Shown here in pieces: positions 58,237 to 61,019 of a stretch of 61,019 nt of DNA. This DNA comes from Treponema sp. (GTDB lineage Bacteria; Spirochaetota; Spirochaetia; Treponematales; Treponemataceae). How positions within the stretch are numbered: the first letter of the stretch is position 1; each line of letters begins with the position of its first letter. The DNA is taken from contig JAFZKN010000009.1 of the NCBI GenBank assembly GCA_017553635.1, forward strand, positions 1-61,019. Reading direction: 5' to 3'. The notes beneath the pieces are model-generated. The model saw only the letters and a program-made list of their open reading frames with translations, did no database searches and was not told the origin of the DNA. The position numbers and the translations under genes were made by a program.

Positions 58237-59285
58237 AAAAGTTAGTTTTTGCTGCAGTTTTAATTTTCTCGTCTTTGTCTGTGTATTCGCAGAAAATCGC
58301 TTTATTTGAAATAGCTGTTTATGACAATGATGGTAAAACAGTGCCTTTTTTAAAAAGAGTAAATGCAGACATGGAAGATAAATTAAACAAGATGTGGTTT
58401 GATAACCGGCTTAGTTTTGAAACAATTTCAAAGGAAAAAAGTGGGCCTGTTATATCTTCGTTTGATGCATTGAAGGTATGCCGGATAAATGACATTCAGT
58501 ATGCTGTTTACGGTTATGTAAAAAAGACAGATGTCAATTATTTTGCAGAAATTAAAATATATGATGCGTTGTCAGAAAAAATTCTTTATACGGTTTTCGA
58601 AAGCGATGACTTAAAGAATTATGACAGGCTTATAAAAGGACTGTCTGAAAAGATAGCCGGATACTTTATAGATACTCTTGAAATAAAAACGGATAAACAG
58701 CTTGAAGAAGAGAAGCATGTTCTTCAGTTTGATCTTCCTTTTTCAATGAATTACTGGGTTCCGATTGATGATGAATGGAATAAAGTTTTATTGGGTGTAA
58801 TTGGGGTAAATGTTGGTATTGATTTTTATCCTGAGTTTAATGTTCTTATAAGAAATAACCGTAAGATTGATTTTAATTTTAGATTTGATGTGAGTTATAA
58901 ATTTGGAATAGGCAGCCCGTCATATTATAACGCATATTATCATTCTGTATCTGCGTTTGCACCAGTTGTTATGAACTGGCATCTTGATGACAGAAACAGC
59001 CTTTCTCTGGGGTTTGGACCGTTATATCAGTTTACTGCTGGACAGATAGAAAAAAAATATGAAAATCCTTCTACGTACATGCAGAATGAGACAGGACTTG
59101 GATTTCTGCTCTTATATAATTATAAGCTGAATGAAAAATGGAAACTTTCATTTGAAGTTGAAGGAGATCTTTATTTTACTGACAGATCATTTTTTGTAGT
59201 GAAGCCTAAGATCGGTGCTGTATGGAATTTCTATAAAAAGAACAGAGTTTTTAGTGCTTCTCGGGAGGTTGAAGATGCTGAATAG
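58233..59285 (+). CDS. secreted protein with probable outer-membrane barrel
   Basis: 350 residues. The signal peptide ends LSVYSQ. Residues 22-150 form an alpha/beta domain (MNDIQ-like phrase CRINDIQYAVYGYVKKTDVNYFAEIKIYD) that recalls TolB-N-type/curli-assembly-like domains. From about 160 the pattern is amphipathic beta strands (INVGIDFYPEFNVLIRNN... in the form VNVGIDFYPEF, FRFDVSYKFGIG, YQFTAGQ), like a small barrel. It overlaps the next gene by 11 bases. Confidence 0.72.
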   Translation: MKKLVFAAVLIFSSLSVYSQKIALFEIAVYDNDGKTVPFLKRVNADMEDKLNKMWFDNRLSFETISKEKSGPVISSFDALKVCRINDIQYAVYGYVKKTDVNYFAEIKIYDALSEKILYTVFESDDLKNYDRLIKGLSEKIAGYFIDTLEIKTDKQLEEEKHVLQFDLPFSMNYWVPIDDEWNKVLLGVIGVNVGIDFYPEFNVLIRNNRKIDFNFRFDVSYKFGIGSPSYYNAYYHSVSAFAPVVMNWHLDDRNSLSLGFGPLYQFTAGQIEKKYENPSTYMQNETGLGFLLLYNYKLNEKWKLSFEVEGDLYFTDRSFFVVKPKIGAVWNFYKKNRVFSASREVEDAE

Positions 59286-60060
59286 CAGAAAAAATACATG
59301 TACAGTTTTTGTAATTCATTTTAGCCTTTTCATACTTTCCTGCATGATTTGCACGCTATGTACATCTTGTGAAAATCCAATTGGTGATGTCATGTTAAGG
59401 ACATATCGGGATCCTTTTGATGCGGCTCCTGTTGTTGATTCTATGCGTGATGAAGAAAAAATATATATCAGCTGGGATAAAGATGAAGCATGCGATGAAT
59501 ATATTTTGCTTAGGGCTGAGGATTCTGTCACTCCGAGGTTTGATGAAATATATCGTGGAACAGATTTAAGTTTTATTGATTCTGGATTAAGCGTAAATAA
59601 AAAGTATCTATACAGGCTTGATAAAGTCAGGGGAAAAGTACATTTTATTTCTGAAAAGAAAGGATACGGTTTCTGTTCACCAAAAAGAAGAGATGTTTTT
59701 GATAATCATACAAAACAAAATGCTCTCTTTTTAAATCCTTGTGTAAGTAATTTAAATATATATATTGCTATATTTTCTGACGGCCATGTAATGTATGAAG
59801 AAGACTGGTTTTATATCAGAGTTCCTGCAAGAAGTGTTTCGACTATCGTTGTAAGTCAGGAGGATCCTATAACGAATATTCCACTGATTGATTATCTTGT
59901 GGAAGCAAATCAATTTCAGAATGTGGATCAGTCTTTTGCCATAACGAATGATAAAATGATAGATCAGTTTATACCATTTAAGTTAAGGGTTAATTCGACA
60001 CCAAGTGCTCCAGATATTGTTACCTATAATATAGGTGTTACGGATACAAAACCATTTTAA
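59275..60060 (+). CDS. lipoprotein with fibronectin-like domain
   Basis: 261 residues from the ATG at 59275, six bases after GGGAGG; an upstream in-frame start at 59215 is inside the previous gene and has no such site. The leader holds several cysteines: Cys23 in FILSC and Cys32 in LCTSC are both possible lipid sites. Residues 50-115 resemble a fibronectin type III fold (EEKIYISWDKDEACDEYILLRAED is its strand block in two parts). The rest is unassigned. It is co-transcribed with the barrel-like protein. Confidence 0.72.
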   Translation: MLNSRKNTCTVFVIHFSLFILSCMICTLCTSCENPIGDVMLRTYRDPFDAAPVVDSMRDEEKIYISWDKDEACDEYILLRAEDSVTPRFDEIYRGTDLSFIDSGLSVNKKYLYRLDKVRGKVHFISEKKGYGFCSPKRRDVFDNHTKQNALFLNPCVSNLNIYIAIFSDGHVMYEEDWFYIRVPARSVSTIVVSQEDPITNIPLIDYLVEANQFQNVDQSFAITNDKMIDQFIPFKLRVNSTPSAPDIVTYNIGVTDTKPF

Positions 60061-60079
60061 ATAATATGAGGATAAAATT

Positions 60080-60757
60080 ATGGAAAGAGATTTTATGAAA
60101 TTATTTTTAACTTTTATCAGTCTTGTTTTGTTTAGCTGCGCTTTACCTACAGAGGCAGTTGATAATTCCGGCTATGGTGATATTCCTGGTGAATATAAAT
60201 ATGAACTGTTTACTCAGGATGAAAATGATAATACTAAATTTACTTTTGAGGTAAATGACAAAGCTTATTTAAAACCTTTCGGATATACATTCTGGAATGA
60301 ATATTATTTAAACCGGAGCAGTAATTTTGAGCAGATTGCCTGTAATGTTGAAAAAATAAACGGAAGTTCTCAGGCTGCCTGCGGACTTGTTTTTTGCTGT
60401 AAACAGAATGCTGCTTCAATAAATACATATCTTCTTGCTGTGATGATAAATGACAAGCAGGAATATAATATCGGTAAACTTGTAGAAGGAAAATTTACCA
60501 GTCTGACAAACGGTTTTAAAAAGAGTTTTTATTTGAGAGCTGGTACTAATGAAATTCAAGTAAGTTATATAACATCCGGAGAACATAGAAATATGTTTGA
60601 ATTACGCCTGAATGGATATGTAGTTGAATATTTTATTGATAATGAAAATCCGACTACAGATTTTACCAATACGAGAACAGGTTTTTTTGTTTGTATAGGA
60701 CCAAATGAAGATTTTGACAATTCATCTGTAAAAGTCAGCTTTGAAAGGACATTGTAA
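60080..60757 (+). CDS. lipoprotein of unknown function
   Basis: 225 residues. GAGG nine bases upstream supports the ATG at 60080; an internal ATG at 60095 would also keep the leader. The lipobox LFSC gives Cys20. The mature part looks like a jelly-roll (beta-sandwich) of the carbohydrate-binding or laminin-G kind: CGLVFCCKQNAASINTYLLAVMIND, then KSFYLRAGTNEIQVSYI and FELRLNGYVVEYFID. A sugar or polymer ligand is possible. It lies 19 bases after the previous lipoprotein. Confidence 0.75.
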   Translation: MERDFMKLFLTFISLVLFSCALPTEAVDNSGYGDIPGEYKYELFTQDENDNTKFTFEVNDKAYLKPFGYTFWNEYYLNRSSNFEQIACNVEKINGSSQAACGLVFCCKQNAASINTYLLAVMINDKQEYNIGKLVEGKFTSLTNGFKKSFYLRAGTNEIQVSYITSGEHRNMFELRLNGYVVEYFIDNENPTTDFTNTRTGFFVCIGPNEDFDNSSVKVSFERTL

Positions 60758-60785
60758 TTTAATAAAGGTTTATAAGGAGTAGGAT

Positions 60786-61019
60786 ATGAAATTTTTTAAC
60801 GAACTGGAATTGAAGGAAGAAAGACAGTATGGAAAAAGAACTGCAGCACTTTTTATGACAGTCCTTTATATGGCGACACTGTCACCTTTGTATCTTTTTG
60901 CCGAAGAAAGAAAGGCATCAAAGGCATTCATTGAAAATATTTCATCAGGCATATCTTATACTCCCGTAAAAGGAATATCTGAAACAGAAGAAGTAAAAGA
61001 AGAACCAGTTGAAAAGAAG
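60786..61019 (+). CDS. membrane-anchored or secreted protein, N-terminal part (runs off window)
   Basis: The frame opens at the ATG at 60786, with AAGGAG 10 bases upstream, and is open for all 78 codons to the end of the window. A charged N-terminus (about 24 residues, FFNELELKEERQYGKRT) precedes a hydrophobic stretch (about 25-42, ALFMTVLYMATLSPLYLFA) that could be an anchor or long signal peptide cut after LFA. Glu/Lys-rich sequence follows. It is the fifth gene of the envelope operon. Confidence 0.65.
   Translation, partial: MKFFNELELKEERQYGKRTAALFMTVLYMATLSPLYLFAEERKASKAFIENISSGISYTPVKGISETEEVKEEPVEKK

Noticed and set aside
1..61019. CRISPR arrays, insertion sequences, prophage, rRNA
   Set aside because: No regularly spaced repeats, transposase-like frames, terminal inverted repeats, phage genes or rRNA segments were seen in reading the window.

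Overview
The window looks like chromosomal DNA from an anaerobic, host-associated spirochete, most probably a Treponema. The signs are low G+C, a high density of short-overlap operons, many secreted TPR, lipoprotein and beta-barrel envelope proteins, a PUR-domain DNA/RNA-binding protein of the kind known in Borrelia, class III (oxygen-sensitive) ribonucleotide reductase as the only RNR in view, and the hydrogenase maturase HydF. No insertion sequence, prophage, CRISPR array or rRNA was seen. The genus is an inference from gene content, not from an alignment.

Layout. 1-3.4 kb: tail of an ankyrin-repeat gene, a secreted protein, a strongly expressed porin-like protein and a MarR regulator. 3.4-4.5 kb: a membrane protein and tRNA-Met. 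4.5-8.6 kb: an nrdR-nrdD-(glycyl-radical domain + thioredoxin)-nrdG locus with two NrdR-box-bearing promoters. 8.6-15.1 kb: lnt, divergent from a galactokinase-family gene, surE, a TPR gene and an NHL/VWA secreted protein. 15.1-23.4 kb (minus strand): a large membrane protein, then one 2059-codon frame that joins DNA polymerase IV to a giant envelope protein through an internal signal peptide. 23.5-30.3 kb: lysC, dapB, a bactofilin, a TPR gene, mtaB, hydF, a lipoprotein and tRNA-Lys. 30.4-39.7 kb: a lipid-kinase-like gene, a diguanylate cyclase, phoH, a PgpH-like HD phosphodiesterase, ybeY, a CorC-type CBS protein, and two secreted TPR-type proteins. 39.7-53.2 kb: a long co-directional run of prfB (with a programmed +1 frameshift), a PEGA-like membrane protein, ftsY, a secreted protein, a LolCDE-type transporter, mcsA, mcsB, clpC and an aminotransferase. 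53.2-57.1 kb: a phosphoribosyltransferase, a secreted beta-helix protein, rnhB and the PUR protein. 57.1-61.0 kb: a 500-base AT-rich gap, then an envelope/lipoprotein operon that runs off the window.

How the parts work together. The RNR locus makes dNTPs without oxygen. NrdG activates the enzyme, NrdD carries the active site, and the glycyl radical seems to sit on a separate small protein that also carries its own thioredoxin-like reductant. NrdR can repress both promoters. Much of the rest serves the envelope: lipoprotein acylation (Lnt), lipoprotein export (LolCDE), membrane-protein targeting (FtsY), periplasmic TPR/NHL proteins and barrels. McsA-McsB-ClpC form a protein-arginine-phosphorylation quality-control set.

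The most notable observations are the split class III RNR with a mobile glycyl-radical/thioredoxin subunit and duplicated NrdR operators, the DinB-envelope protein fusion around an A8 tract, and a recurring arrangement in which a promoter -10 hexamer lies only 5-8 bases before the start codon, which suggests frequent leaderless mRNAs.
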